Positions 19,301-26,670 of a stretch of 64,000 bases of DNA are shown here, piece by piece. The DNA lies in assembly GCF_964253085.1 (NCBI RefSeq), contig NZ_CAXUQH020000001.1, forward strand, positions 1,302,001 to 1,366,000, given 5' to 3'. The stretch is from Paenibacillus_E sp964253085 (GTDB lineage Bacteria > Bacillota > Bacilli > Paenibacillales > NBRC-103111). The notes beneath the pieces were generated by a model. That model ran no database searches. It was not told where the DNA came from and saw only the letters and a list, made by a program, of their open reading frames with translations. A program made the translations under genes and the position numbers. How positions within the stretch are numbered: position 1 is the first letter of the stretch; each line of letters begins with the position of its first letter.

Positions 19301-21942
19301 TTGCCGTTAGTCAACTGGAACCAGATTTTCCACTGGAGGGCCCAAGCGGGGCTACATCCATTTATTATCACCATATGCCGGCACAGCTCGGGCAAACGAT
19401 GGATTATTTGATCACCGAACAATCACTGAAATCGAATGGGAGTATTACTTTTCCTTCCGTATTTGAAACTAATTTTTTATGGTTCAAATATCATCTCTAT
19501 GGGAATAAGCCAGGTCAATTCTACGGTAATTCCAACGTTTGGCTCTGGATGCCCAAGGGGATTATTCAGACCAACCATCCGCAATTGAACTGGATAACGG
19601 GAGAAAGCGGAAATAAATTCTACATCAGTTTAAGTAACGAATCGACGTCTGAGGTACAGACTCCGATCGCATTGAATGCACAAATGATCGGGTTCAATCC
19701 AGCACAAAATTATAACGTAACCATCATTCGCGATAATGGCACACCAGAACAAACGATTATGAGTGGCGGAATCATTCAGGCCACGGTTTCAAGCAAGGGA
19801 ATAACAGCTATCATTGTGGAGGGGCTCGACATCGATGTGCCGCTGCACCAGGTTCGAACAGCTGATACATCGGATGCAAGCTATTTCTTCGATGTTCACA
19901 GTCCAATCGATGCTGTTAAAGGCATGCTCATCGTCAAGCCCGACAAAACGTCCTATGATGCTTACGTGGAGGCAAAAACAACGAAGCCAGCGACGATCCA
20001 TTACTCTTTGGATGGCGGGGCCACGTACACGACCGTTCCAGATACGATTTATCCGATGGAATGGTCGATACGGGTAAACGATTTATCCCAAACGTTCACT
20101 TATTATGTGGAATCGGACGGCAAACAGACGCGCAAGCGGACGCTATATTTGCCTGATCACGTAGCAGTAACGCCAGTCCAACCAGAATGGCAGGATGGCT
20201 CATCCATCATTGTGGATAATACGGAGGCGGATACCGAAGGGGTATGGATTCGAGATACAACGGCCAATGACTACTACTACGATAACTATGTATATGCCAA
20301 ATCAACTACAGGCACAGCAACGAGCACAATTAAATGGCGGCCAGAGCTGCCGGAAAGTGTCACTTATAGCGTGTATTACAAACTGCCGCAAATAACCGCT
20401 ACAAGTGAAAATTGGGCAACAAATGCTACTTTTACCGTTTATTATAGCGGGGGCTCCGAGACGGTTACCGTTGATGAATCCATAGCCAATGGGACGTGGG
20501 TATTCCTGGGAGCTTATCCTTTTGCAGCAGGGGATAGTGGGTATGTCGAATTAACGAATAAAGCCAACAAGTCACGGGTAGTTGCCGATGCCATGATGTG
20601 GGTGGACCCTAATAGGGCGCTCCAATTGGAGTCGGTGGTCATCCAGTCGAATCAGGATGAATTGCAGATGACTCAAGCTGCTCAACTGAATGTAACTGGC
20701 TATATGGACAACGGATTGATCGGTGATCTGACCCAGGCCAATGTGCAGTATTTCGTTGATAGAACCGATCTGGCTGCAGTTAACAGTAGCGGTTTGTTGA
20801 CTCTTCAAAGCTTGGATGGAGTAACAGATCATATCGAGGTGTGGGCCACGGTAACGATGGACGGAGTGACCTTATCAACACCACATTTGACCATAGCAAT
20901 CAGGGATCTAACGGTTATCGTCGACAGCACGAATACGGCTGGGTTATACACGACGGAAGGGTCTTGGAGCCAAAGTAATTTAGCCGGCTACAAAATTGGA
21001 GTGAAGTCCCGTTACTCGACTGTTCAAGGATCGTCGGCGACATGGAAGGCGCAGTTCCCAGAGGGGAGATATGCGGTCTCTATTTACAAGCTTGTCCATA
21101 CGACGGCAAATGATAATCATGTCAAAGTGGAAGTGAAGCATCAGTCGGTTACCGAGGTCACGTATATCGATGCGACGGTCGGCTCGTCGGGTTGGGTTAA
21201 TCTTGGAACGTTTGACTTTACAGGAGACGGCAGCGAGTATGTTCGATTAACTAGGGAGACTGCGACTACAGTAGATCCGCCAACCCTTCCTGCGGATATG
21301 ATTTATACGAGGGCTGATGCCGTTAAGTTCGAACGGCAATCCTTCAGTCCGGCATTGCTTGCCAACGAGGTGCCAGGTAAACCGATACTATCGAATAATA
21401 GTGGTTATGCGTCAGGCTTACATGATGGCAATTATGAGGTTACGATGAATATGTGGTGGGGAAACAATGGCTCACTGTATAAGTTGTACGAGAATGGCCA
21501 ATTGATCTTAACGAAGTCACTGGCCGATGCATCGCCAGCAGCCCAGACTTCCATTATTCCTATTCAAGGTAAGCCAAATGGAACCTATGTGTATACATGT
21601 GTGTTATCGAATTTGTATGGAACGACTTCATGTGATCCACATACCGTCACTGTGAGTGATGCGAATCCCGGCAAACCTGTGTTGTCCAGCGACAACTGGG
21701 ATCAAGATGGGAACTATCACATTACTGCTAATATGTGGTGGGGCACGAACGCAGACCAGTATCGATTATATGAAAATGGCGAACTTATTGAAACGCAATC
21801 TTTATCTTCACACACACCAAGTGCCCAATCGGCAATTACACAAATTTCAGGCAAAGCTCCTGGCATTTATCAATATCGCGGTGAGTTTATGAATGGAAGT
21901 GGAACAACGGTAAGTGATGTTATACAAATTATTGTAAAGTAA
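16339..21942 (+). CDS. Giant secreted multidomain protein with an alpha/alpha-barrel-like core, activity unknown
   Basis: 1867 residues with a Sec signal peptide (MIKRKLLLIVLMMTMIVPLS, cleavage near PANA-D). Two Golvesin/Xly-CBD-like modules lie at about 34-190 and 192-347 (each ends TRADAVKFEGN), with two related copies at about 1290-1425 and 1527-1668. The region 354-640 looks beta-rich. The region 640-1090 looks helical with repeated YYLTGDDQLYDSRALPLI-like helices, as in alpha/alpha-barrel glycosidases and lyases, but I recognise no family signature. A Big2-like region and two C-terminal modules with NMWWG motifs (about 1678-1773 and 1775-1867) follow. Start 16339 was preferred because it begins the signal peptide and GGAGAGG precedes it. 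Probably a glycan-degrading enzyme. Confidence 0.8.
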   Translation: MIKRKLLLIVLMMTMIVPLSFFGVSPANADSLPNKTIIIDDGSITIDGVVTSDADNMNNGYSAPNWTTSTGVKGYDNSSSKYTSTVGRTITWNPRLDAGTARISFYKLDWADKADSNVKIEIVHNGTTDVQFIDLRPSFGAAVGWVDLGEYYFSGIGEEFVRLTRSTSSTSTILTRADAVKFEGNIQQKEPHKTIIIDNGSITTDGVVTVDVDNKNNGYSAPYWSTSTGVKGYNNSSSNFTDAVGRTITWNPRLEAGTAKISFYKLDWADKADSNVKIEIVHNGITDVMFMDLRPSSGPSVGWVDLGNYYFSGDDTEFVRLTRTQPTTGTIITRADAVKFEGNIRQQAPPLPPLRSRTLANLNYTEKGSIENANYKATFYEAAWDGGKSIVRDLFYKDTGTGNWVPINTVPERLEEQWVLLDGNAGSRTNYYDTMNKRWITFDGIHFPDSHTAVLTDSLHGSDYDLQVNWSLAGDKPDVSFAFTPRRNGNYVIGYQSFTTELVSGINEVLSGFRSHAKMVGSVESTSLRELSAPMSLVEKNDGAGNAISYGIFAPSEELPVEFEPTGGVSQQRLGMSLVNNEGSVQPILYAPQLGTYSQMTAESTYQFHMGLIAQRSKLYEAYEDILRTEYEYTAYRENVADHSLTDAMFNMIDLLKIEPQGDDSVNYVPSPSGWWNRAKGFIDIENEDSVRTTSNAALLGAYYLTGDDQLYDSRALPLIQYGVSRNGIGWSPTQKPVYSVPSLWKMATLPFDVSSVAAVNQMLGTSAGIGALGQEEYLVRDPDQKDRGPVIQPLMMYRMTGDAQYLQDAKDAADSYIAQNIDTPATTNVSKNEFIYYYSKLWMEILELYEETQDPKYLNAAYKEAKQYATMFVARPVPEGSVTIPQPETYNYAESFHWPESGKYDYPRSKLPEDVAGGVQADSWLVSPNGLTFEAGSTTGYYRMNAQEAPFMMRLSLYTGDKLLQDIAHNAVIGRYSNYPGYYYKGFAVSQLEPDFPLEGPSGATSIYYHHMPAQLGQTMDYLITEQSLKSNGSITFPSVFETNFLWFKYHLYGNKPGQFYGNSNVWLWMPKGIIQTNHPQLNWITGESGNKFYISLSNESTSEVQTPIALNAQMIGFNPAQNYNVTIIRDNGTPEQTIMSGGIIQATVSSKGITAIIVEGLDIDVPLHQVRTADTSDASYFFDVHSPIDAVKGMLIVKPDKTSYDAYVEAKTTKPATIHYSLDGGATYTTVPDTIYPMEWSIRVNDLSQTFTYYVESDGKQTRKRTLYLPDHVAVTPVQPEWQDGSSIIVDNTEADTEGVWIRDTTANDYYYDNYVYAKSTTGTATSTIKWRPELPESVTYSVYYKLPQITATSENWATNATFTVYYSGGSETVTVDESIANGTWVFLGAYPFAAGDSGYVELTNKANKSRVVADAMMWVDPNRALQLESVVIQSNQDELQMTQAAQLNVTGYMDNGLIGDLTQANVQYFVDRTDLAAVNSSGLLTLQSLDGVTDHIEVWATVTMDGVTLSTPHLTIAIRDLTVIVDSTNTAGLYTTEGSWSQSNLAGYKIGVKSRYSTVQGSSATWKAQFPEGRYAVSIYKLVHTTANDNHVKVEVKHQSVTEVTYIDATVGSSGWVNLGTFDFTGDGSEYVRLTRETATTVDPPTLPADMIYTRADAVKFERQSFSPALLANEVPGKPILSNNSGYASGLHDGNYEVTMNMWWGNNGSLYKLYENGQLILTKSLADASPAAQTSIIPIQGKPNGTYVYTCVLSNLYGTTSCDPHTVTVSDANPGKPVLSSDNWDQDGNYHITANMWWGTNADQYRLYENGELIETQSLSSHTPSAQSAITQISGKAPGIYQYRGEFMNGSGTTVSDVIQIIVK
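16438..17379 (+). repeat. Tandem repeat encoding two Golvesin/Xly-CBD-like modules
   Basis: Two units of about 475 bp, starting near 16438 and 16912, encode nearly the same sequence: KTIIID(D/N)GSIT, NNGYSAP, TSTGVKGY, SFYKLDWADKADSNVKIEI, VGWVDLG and TRADAVKFEGN. DNA similarity is also high, indicating fairly recent internal duplication. From family knowledge the modules are probably carbohydrate- or surface-binding. Confidence 0.85.
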
Positions 21943-21948
21943 CCCTAA

Positions 21949-21990
21949 GAGCTGAGTGGATGAGAACGATCCATTCGGCTCTTTTATTTC
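21949..21990 (+). terminator. Terminator after the giant secreted protein gene
   Basis: GAGCTGAGTGGAT pairs with ATCCATTCGGCTC (two G-U pairs) around a short loop, followed by TTTTATTTCTTTT. It separates the gene from the convergent araC gene at 22018. Confidence 0.88.
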
Positions 21991-22017
21991 TTTTGGTCCT
22001 CATAGCGCAGTCATTGA

Positions 22018-22794
22018 TTACATTTTCCCGAGCTTCAATGAGTGGGAAGGTGGATGCCCGACGATTTTCTTATACATGTAGTTGAAATAGGTCTGGTCGC
22101 AGTAGCCGAGTGAATCCGATATTTCCCCGATAGTCATATTCGTCGTCAGAAGCAGCTCCCTTGCGGCGGAGATACGTATCTCATGCATATATGCTACCGG
22201 AGTTCGCCCGGTCACTTCCTTGAACACATTCGAAACATAATTCGGGCTTCTGTCGACATGCTGGGCGAGATCGTGTATTCGCAGAGGTTCCCGATAATGC
22301 TGAACGATATATTGCTGGAGCCGCAGCGCGAGACTTCGACGCGAGGAGGAGAACGTTCCGTTCGTTAATTCTCGCTGCACAAGTCCAAGTATCTCCGTCA
22401 ATATACCATCGGATATCATCTCGTAAAAAGGCATCTTGCCGATCCACGATTCGTTGAGAACGGAGAATCGCTGCTTGATGTAGTCAAAACCGATCGGACG
22501 GTATAGCAAGTAGGGCTCCTTGCTGAATCCGGTTAGCTTATCGAGAGGTAAATCACTAAAATGGGCGGAGTACATATGGTGGGGCTCGCTCTCATCGGCT
22601 TCCGCAGCACGCCATGTACCTTGGGTCAGGAACAGCCCTTCCCCTTTTGAAATGCATAATGTCCTGTCGCCAATTGTATAGCGTACTTTTCCCTTCACGA
22701 CGAGCAGCAGAATATGATGACGAGTCGGGCCCAGGTCCACATGCCAATTCGATCCGGCCGGCTGTTGGTCGAATATGATATGTTCGATCTTCAT
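22018..22794 (-). CDS. AraC-family regulator with cupin sensor domain
   Basis: A 258-residue cytosolic regulator. The N-terminal 120 residues look like the cupin arm of sugar-responsive AraC proteins (TRHHILLLVVKGKVRYTIG, SKGEGLFLTQGTWRAA). The C-terminal part has two helix-turn-helices, including LRIHDLAQHVDRSPNYVSNVF and MTIGEISDSLGYCDQTYFNYMYKK. The gene is divergent from the amidohydrolase-Rieske pair across 124 bp, and is the natural candidate regulator of that pair. Bases are visibly more GC-rich than module A. Confidence 0.92.
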   Translation of the reverse strand: MKIEHIIFDQQPAGSNWHVDLGPTRHHILLLVVKGKVRYTIGDRTLCISKGEGLFLTQGTWRAAEADESEPHHMYSAHFSDLPLDKLTGFSKEPYLLYRPIGFDYIKQRFSVLNESWIGKMPFYEMISDGILTEILGLVQRELTNGTFSSSRRSLALRLQQYIVQHYREPLRIHDLAQHVDRSPNYVSNVFKEVTGRTPVAYMHEIRISAARELLLTTNMTIGEISDSLGYCDQTYFNYMYKKIVGHPPSHSLKLGKM

Positions 22795-22918
22795 CAGAAA
22801 CGTCTCCCCTCGGTCTTTTAAAAATCGTAGAATCCTTAAAAAAATTGTATGATTACCAATCGTAACCGCTATCCAAAGAAATTACAATAAGGACAGACGA
22901 AGGAAAGGGGTTTGATGT

Positions 22919-23977
22919 ATGAACAAGGAAATGAAATGCATTGATGTCGATGTCCATAACGACCTGAAGAGTCCGCAAGAATTGCTGCCGTATTTGCCAG
23001 AGCCGTGGAGATCTAGAGTAGCGAGCTCGGGGCTCGGCTTTCCTGGGCACGGATATTGGTCTCCGGTCGGGGTCGTCCGCAAGGATTGCATTCCGCCTTC
23101 CGGAGGACCGTCTGCTTCCGATCCGGATTATCTCGTTAAGGATCTTGTCGAGCAGTTCAACATGGATAAAGTGATCCTAACGGGCAACTTGACGAACTCC
23201 TCGACGATCCATGATCCGGATTACGCAGCAGTGCTCGTCTCGGCCTACAACGATCATATTGTCGCCGACTGGCTGCCGAAGCACGAATCATTCCGGGGTT
23301 CGATCACCATCGCTCCGCAGGATCCGTCGCTCGCTGTGAGGGAGATCGATCGTCTGGCCGATCATCCGGCAATGGTACAAGTTCTCATGGGCAGTGCGCA
23401 GCGTGCAGGGCTCGGACAGCGCCAGTTCCATCCGATTTACGAAGCAGCCGAGCGGCATAGTCTGCCCATTGCCATTCATCCGGGGGGCGAAGGCGCAGCA
23501 GGGATGCCAGCCCCGACGCCAGCAGGTTATCCAACCCGTTACCTAGAGTGGCATACCTGCCTTTCGCAAAATTATATGGCACATCTGACAAGTCTCGTCT
23601 GCGAAGGCGTATTCGAGAAATTTCCGAAGCTGAAGTTCGTGATGCTGGAGGGCGGCATCGCTTGGCTTCCGCATCTCATGTGGCGGCTGGATAAAAACTA
23701 CAAGGCATTGCGTTCCTCGGTGCCATGGCTGAAGCGGCTGCCGAGCGAATATATCAGGGACCACTGCATGTTCTCCACACAGCCGATCGAGGAACCAGAT
23801 GACCCTAAGCAGCTGATCTCGATCTTCGATATGATCGATGCCGAGAATATATTGATGTTCTCCAGCGACTATCCACATTGGGACAACGATATGCCGGCGG
23901 AGATTTTGAAGCGGCTTAGCTTCGAAGCGCGGCAAAAAATATTTTACGATAACGCCAAAGCGTTGTATCGCATATAG
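22919..23977 (+). CDS. Amidohydrolase-2 (ACMSD-like) family metal-dependent hydrolase or decarboxylase
   Basis: A 352-residue cytosolic protein of the amidohydrolase-2 family, TIM-barrel metal enzymes that hydrolyse or decarboxylate small molecules. The N-terminal metal motif is IDVDVHND (His13, with Asp in place of the first His as in many family members). A central IHPGGEG supplies a second His, and the C-terminal FSSDYPHWDND supplies the catalytic Asp. AAAGGGG precedes the start. A Rieske ferredoxin gene follows 15 bp later, and an AraC regulator is divergent. Substrate unknown; the Rieske partner hints at an oxygenase- or demethylase-linked pathway. A sugar-lactonase role is an alternative. 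Confidence 0.85.
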   Translation: MNKEMKCIDVDVHNDLKSPQELLPYLPEPWRSRVASSGLGFPGHGYWSPVGVVRKDCIPPSGGPSASDPDYLVKDLVEQFNMDKVILTGNLTNSSTIHDPDYAAVLVSAYNDHIVADWLPKHESFRGSITIAPQDPSLAVREIDRLADHPAMVQVLMGSAQRAGLGQRQFHPIYEAAERHSLPIAIHPGGEGAAGMPAPTPAGYPTRYLEWHTCLSQNYMAHLTSLVCEGVFEKFPKLKFVMLEGGIAWLPHLMWRLDKNYKALRSSVPWLKRLPSEYIRDHCMFSTQPIEEPDDPKQLISIFDMIDAENILMFSSDYPHWDNDMPAEILKRLSFEARQKIFYDNAKALYRI

Positions 23978-23992
23978 GAGGGGGGATGAACA

Positions 23993-24343
23993 ATGGCAAT
24001 CCATTATGTAGCTGAAGCGGATGATATTCGGGATGGCAAGAGCAAGATCGTGGATGTCGAGGGCCGGTCTATCGGAATCTACTGCGTAGGAGGCGAATAT
24101 TACGCGCTGCATAACAGGTGTCCGCATGAAGGCGCTCCGTTGTGCAAAGGTCCGGTTTGCGGAACAACGCTGCCGTCCAAGGTATACGAATACGAATTCG
24201 GCCGCAATGGCGAGCTGGTGCGTTGTCCTTGGCATGGCTGGGAATTCGAGATCAAGACTGGGAAATCGATCTTTGACGAGAAAGTTCGAACGAGAAGCTA
24301 TAAGGTTCAGGTCGATAACGGCAAAATCGGGATCATCATTTAG
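23993..24343 (+). CDS. Rieske [2Fe-2S] protein
   Basis: A 116-residue soluble Rieske protein. Cluster ligands are Cys43 and His45 in RCPHEGAPLCKG and Cys78 and His81 in RCPWHGWEF. The gap between pairs contains an extra PVCGTTLPSKVYEYEFGRNG stretch relative to compact ferredoxins. It lacks an oxygenase catalytic domain, so it should act as an electron-transfer ferredoxin or as a small subunit. It is in an operon with the amidohydrolase (15-bp gap, GGAGGGGGG before the ATG). No oxygenase or reductase partner is encoded in the window. Confidence 0.92.
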   Translation: MAIHYVAEADDIRDGKSKIVDVEGRSIGIYCVGGEYYALHNRCPHEGAPLCKGPVCGTTLPSKVYEYEFGRNGELVRCPWHGWEFEIKTGKSIFDEKVRTRSYKVQVDNGKIGIII

Positions 24344-24399
24344 ACATTAATGCCGTTATTACGCCAATCCGAAATCGATACTTTTATTAGAATCTTGAC

Positions 24400-24446
24400 A
24401 AAACAACCTCTCGCGGGCCGTCTAGCCTTTGGGAGGTTGTTTTTGT
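24400..24446. terminator. Terminator after the Rieske gene
   Basis: AAAACAACCTC (24400-24410) pairs with GAGGTTGTTTT (24433-24443) and a T tract follows. It overlaps the end of the araC remnant on the other strand, and may originally have been the terminator of that gene. Confidence 0.75.
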
Positions 24447-24527
24447 CGATATTGCGTCGGCGTGATGCCGACTGCTTTCTTGAAGAGCATATAGAAATAC
24501 CCGGCCCTCAGAAATTCACAGCAGTGA
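24422..24527 (-). pseudogene. Remnant of an araC-family gene (C-terminal tail only)
   Basis: The minus strand encodes CEFLRAGYFYMLFKKAVGIT followed by PTQYRQ, a few more residues and a stop at 24422-24424. This is the unmistakable last helix-turn-helix and end of an AraC-family regulator. Nothing upstream (above about 24530) continues the reading frame or resembles an AraC domain, and no start codon fits. It is therefore a deletion remnant marking a rearrangement between the amidohydrolase-Rieske pair and module B. The sequence from here to 24687 holds a small hairpin (AATCACCAG/CTGGTGATT near 24564) and no gene I can support. Confidence 0.75.
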
Positions 24528-24687
24528 TTTTGAGAGGAGAGGACTATATAAGTTAACCTAACCAATCACCAGGCAACCAAGACGCTGCTGGTGATTTCTC
24601 TTACCCGCATTTCCACGCAAAGACTCCGCTTTGTGGGGTTGTTTGGCAGGAGCATGAATCCGGGTCCAGAATTTCTCCAGTTATGTG

Positions 24688-24739
24688 CAGTATATATAAA
24701 GTTTAAGGGGGGGATTGTCGAAAAGGGTGGTGCTATAAT
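24688..24739 (+). promoter_or_regulatory. Module B promoter with upstream element
   Basis: A perfect -10, TATAAT (24734-24739), has no good -35. Upstream, 24688-24710 (CAGTA...AGGGG) matches 29943-29965 at 17 of 23 positions and ends 23 bp before TATAAT in both places. This indicates an activator site, probably for the response regulator encoded at 26671. Confidence 0.65.
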
Positions 24740-24772
24740 GGCGTTACCAATACAAAGAAGGGGGCAATACCC

Positions 24773-24865
24773 ATGAATACTAGCGTGAAGCATTGGATTT
24801 CCTCGTTGGGGCTACGAGGCCTTCTGCCAGCAGATGGAATAAAGGAGGTCGGAAGGGATGACTGA
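24773..24865 (+). CDS. Possible 30-residue leader peptide
   Basis: A short frame starting ATG AAT ACT AGC, with AGAAGGGGG upstream at good spacing, encodes about 30 residues (MNTSVKHWISSLGLRGLLPA and ten more). It ends in TGA at 24863-24865, overlapping the permease start by eight bases. The permease ribosome site lies inside it, so its translation could control the permease. It begins about 34 bp after the -10, so it would be at the 5' end of the mRNA. I recognise no family, and it may be chance. Confidence 0.35.
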   Translation: MNTSVKHWISSLGLRGLLPADGIKEVGRDD

Positions 24866-25808
24866 TTTATCCGTAAAGTCTGACATCACTCCGGCTGTAA
24901 GTGTGAGAGCCCTAAACCCCTTTCGACTCTTTTGGAGAAAGTATGGCGCCGCGTACCTCATGCTGCTGATTCCTGTTTGCTGCTTTGTTATTTTTTCCTT
25001 ATACCCGATTGCTTGGGCGGTTAAATACGTTTTTTATTACTATGATGGTGTTAGGCCGGAGCGGTTTACGGGGCTGGCAAATTTCCGAGGACTGATGGAT
25101 GATCAAATTTACTGGTCTAGCCTCTGGAAGCAGGCTCTTTTCTCCCTGAAAATCATCCTTGAGCTTCCTCTGGCCTTTATGCTGGCTCTGTTCCTCAGTT
25201 CGCAAATGAAAGGAAAAAATGTGTTTCGGGCCATGTTTGTTATGCCTTACATTCTGCCGGCCTCAACGATGGCCTTGGTGGTTTATATCCTGCTGAACCC
25301 GTACAACGGGGGGCTTAATCAGCTGCTGCTCGCCTTAAACCTGATCGATCAACCCATTGCCTTCCTGTCAGGCGGGTGGACAGCTTTTGTTAGCGGGATG
25401 GTTTTAGACGCCTGGCAGAATTTCGGGATCAATATGCTGCTTTTACTTGTAGGTCTGACCAGCATTCCGAAGGATGTCTATGAAAGCGCTGATATCGACG
25501 GAGCTACGGGGTGGACCAGGGTGCGTTATATCTCCCTTCCAATGATGGGGCGGATTCTGCAGATGATTTTGTTCCTGTCTATTCTAGGGACACTCAAGTC
25601 GATGGGCCCCTTTCTCGTCCTTACTGATGGTGGACCGAACTATGCTACCGAGCTGACCTTCTTGTATATTTTTCATCAGTTTTTCGGAGGAGATGCAGGC
25701 ACCAATTATGGCTACGGGGCAACGGTCGCGGTGTTTACCGCACTTATCCTGGTCGTGATATCGATAGGCTATTTCAAGTTGACTAAGAAAATGGATTATC
25801 ATAATTAA
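24858..25808 (+). CDS. Sugar ABC transporter permease, MalF/UgpA type (module B)
   Basis: A 316-residue membrane permease with six predicted hydrophobic segments. It starts with a 30-residue cytosolic tail, then AAYLMLLIPVCCFVIFSLYPI. Class markers are GLANFRGLM, FRAMFVMPYILPASTMALVV and the EAA loop YESADIDGATGWTRVRYISLP. It differs from the LplB permeases of the other modules and is closer to the MalF/UgpA/MsmF group that imports di- and oligosaccharides. AAAGGAGG precedes the start. The partner permease gene follows after 13 bp, while the binding protein gene is separated and placed after the two-component genes. Confidence 0.93.
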   Translation: MTDLSVKSDITPAVSVRALNPFRLFWRKYGAAYLMLLIPVCCFVIFSLYPIAWAVKYVFYYYDGVRPERFTGLANFRGLMDDQIYWSSLWKQALFSLKIILELPLAFMLALFLSSQMKGKNVFRAMFVMPYILPASTMALVVYILLNPYNGGLNQLLLALNLIDQPIAFLSGGWTAFVSGMVLDAWQNFGINMLLLLVGLTSIPKDVYESADIDGATGWTRVRYISLPMMGRILQMILFLSILGTLKSMGPFLVLTDGGPNYATELTFLYIFHQFFGGDAGTNYGYGATVAVFTALILVVISIGYFKLTKKMDYHN

Positions 25809-25821
25809 GGAGGACAGCAAA

Positions 25822-26652
25822 GTGAAACATCTGTTAAAGTGGTTAAAGTATGTAATTTTGTCTGTCGTCGCCATCCTAACATTGATTCCGGTGCTTTACG
25901 TCTTGTTTTATTCCTTCAAATCCAATCAGGAACTGATTACAGGTGGCGGCTTGCTACCTCGGAAGTGGATATTCTCCAACTATTCGGAGGTATGGGAAGA
26001 GCTGAATTTCTCCCTGTATTTCTATAACTCAGTGGTTTTTGCTACGGTTAGCTCTGGGCTGAGTGTGTTTATGGGGGCGATGTCTGGGTATGTTTTTGCC
26101 AGAACCCAATTCCCTGGAAAACGACTACTCTCTCTGTTGGTTATCGGGGTGATGTTCGTCAGCCTAGGTCCGATGACTTTGTTTCCAAAGTTCAAGCTCG
26201 CCGTGGATTGGGGATTGACGAACAGTATTTTTACGATCCCACTTGCTGCCTTGTATGGTTTGGGGGCTAGTGTTTTCCTGTACGAAGGCTTCGTTAAATC
26301 GCTCGGCAAGGAGATGGATGAGGCGGCAATTGTTGATGGGGCATCCTATTTCAAGCGTTTTTATCGACTGACACTACCGTTGATGGCTCCGATTACCGCT
26401 ACTTTTTTCCTGTTGGAATTTATTGCGGAATGGAACACTTATATTTTCCCATTAGTCATGAGTATCGGTAATCCGGATACCAAAACACTGACTGTAGGTG
26501 TGGTTGAACTGCGGAATATGGGTTCTGGAGCAGCAGCCTGGAACTTGTTGCTGGCGGGCTCCATGATTTCGGTTATTCCCGTACTTGTCGTATTTATTGT
26601 TTTAAACCGGCAAATTGTAGGTGGACTTGCGCAAGGTGCTGTGAAGGGTTGA
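25822..26652 (+). CDS. Sugar ABC transporter permease, MalG/UgpE type (module B)
   Basis: A 276-residue partner permease. It starts at a GTG preceded by AAGGAGGACAGC. The family pattern is clear: TLIPVLYVLFYSFKSNQELI, a WIFSNYSEVWEELNFSLYFYNS segment before the third membrane helix, the EAA loop MDEAAIVDGASYFKRFYRLTLP, and a C-terminus LNRQIVGGLAQGAVKG typical of MalG-like proteins. It would pair with the 24858 permease. Confidence 0.94.
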   Translation: MKHLLKWLKYVILSVVAILTLIPVLYVLFYSFKSNQELITGGGLLPRKWIFSNYSEVWEELNFSLYFYNSVVFATVSSGLSVFMGAMSGYVFARTQFPGKRLLSLLVIGVMFVSLGPMTLFPKFKLAVDWGLTNSIFTIPLAALYGLGASVFLYEGFVKSLGKEMDEAAIVDGASYFKRFYRLTLPLMAPITATFFLLEFIAEWNTYIFPLVMSIGNPDTKTLTVGVVELRNMGSGAAAWNLLLAGSMISVIPVLVVFIVLNRQIVGGLAQGAVKG

Positions 26653-26670
26653 CAGATCGGAGGATGCAGC

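Noticed and set aside
23543..24235. 230-residue open frame on the minus strand
   Set aside because: Antisense to the amidohydrolase and Rieske genes, whose motifs are unambiguous; it has no ribosome site or family resemblance.
24591..24776. 61-residue frame before the leader peptide
   Set aside because: Most of it lies upstream of the predicted module B transcription start, and its content does not resemble a protein family.
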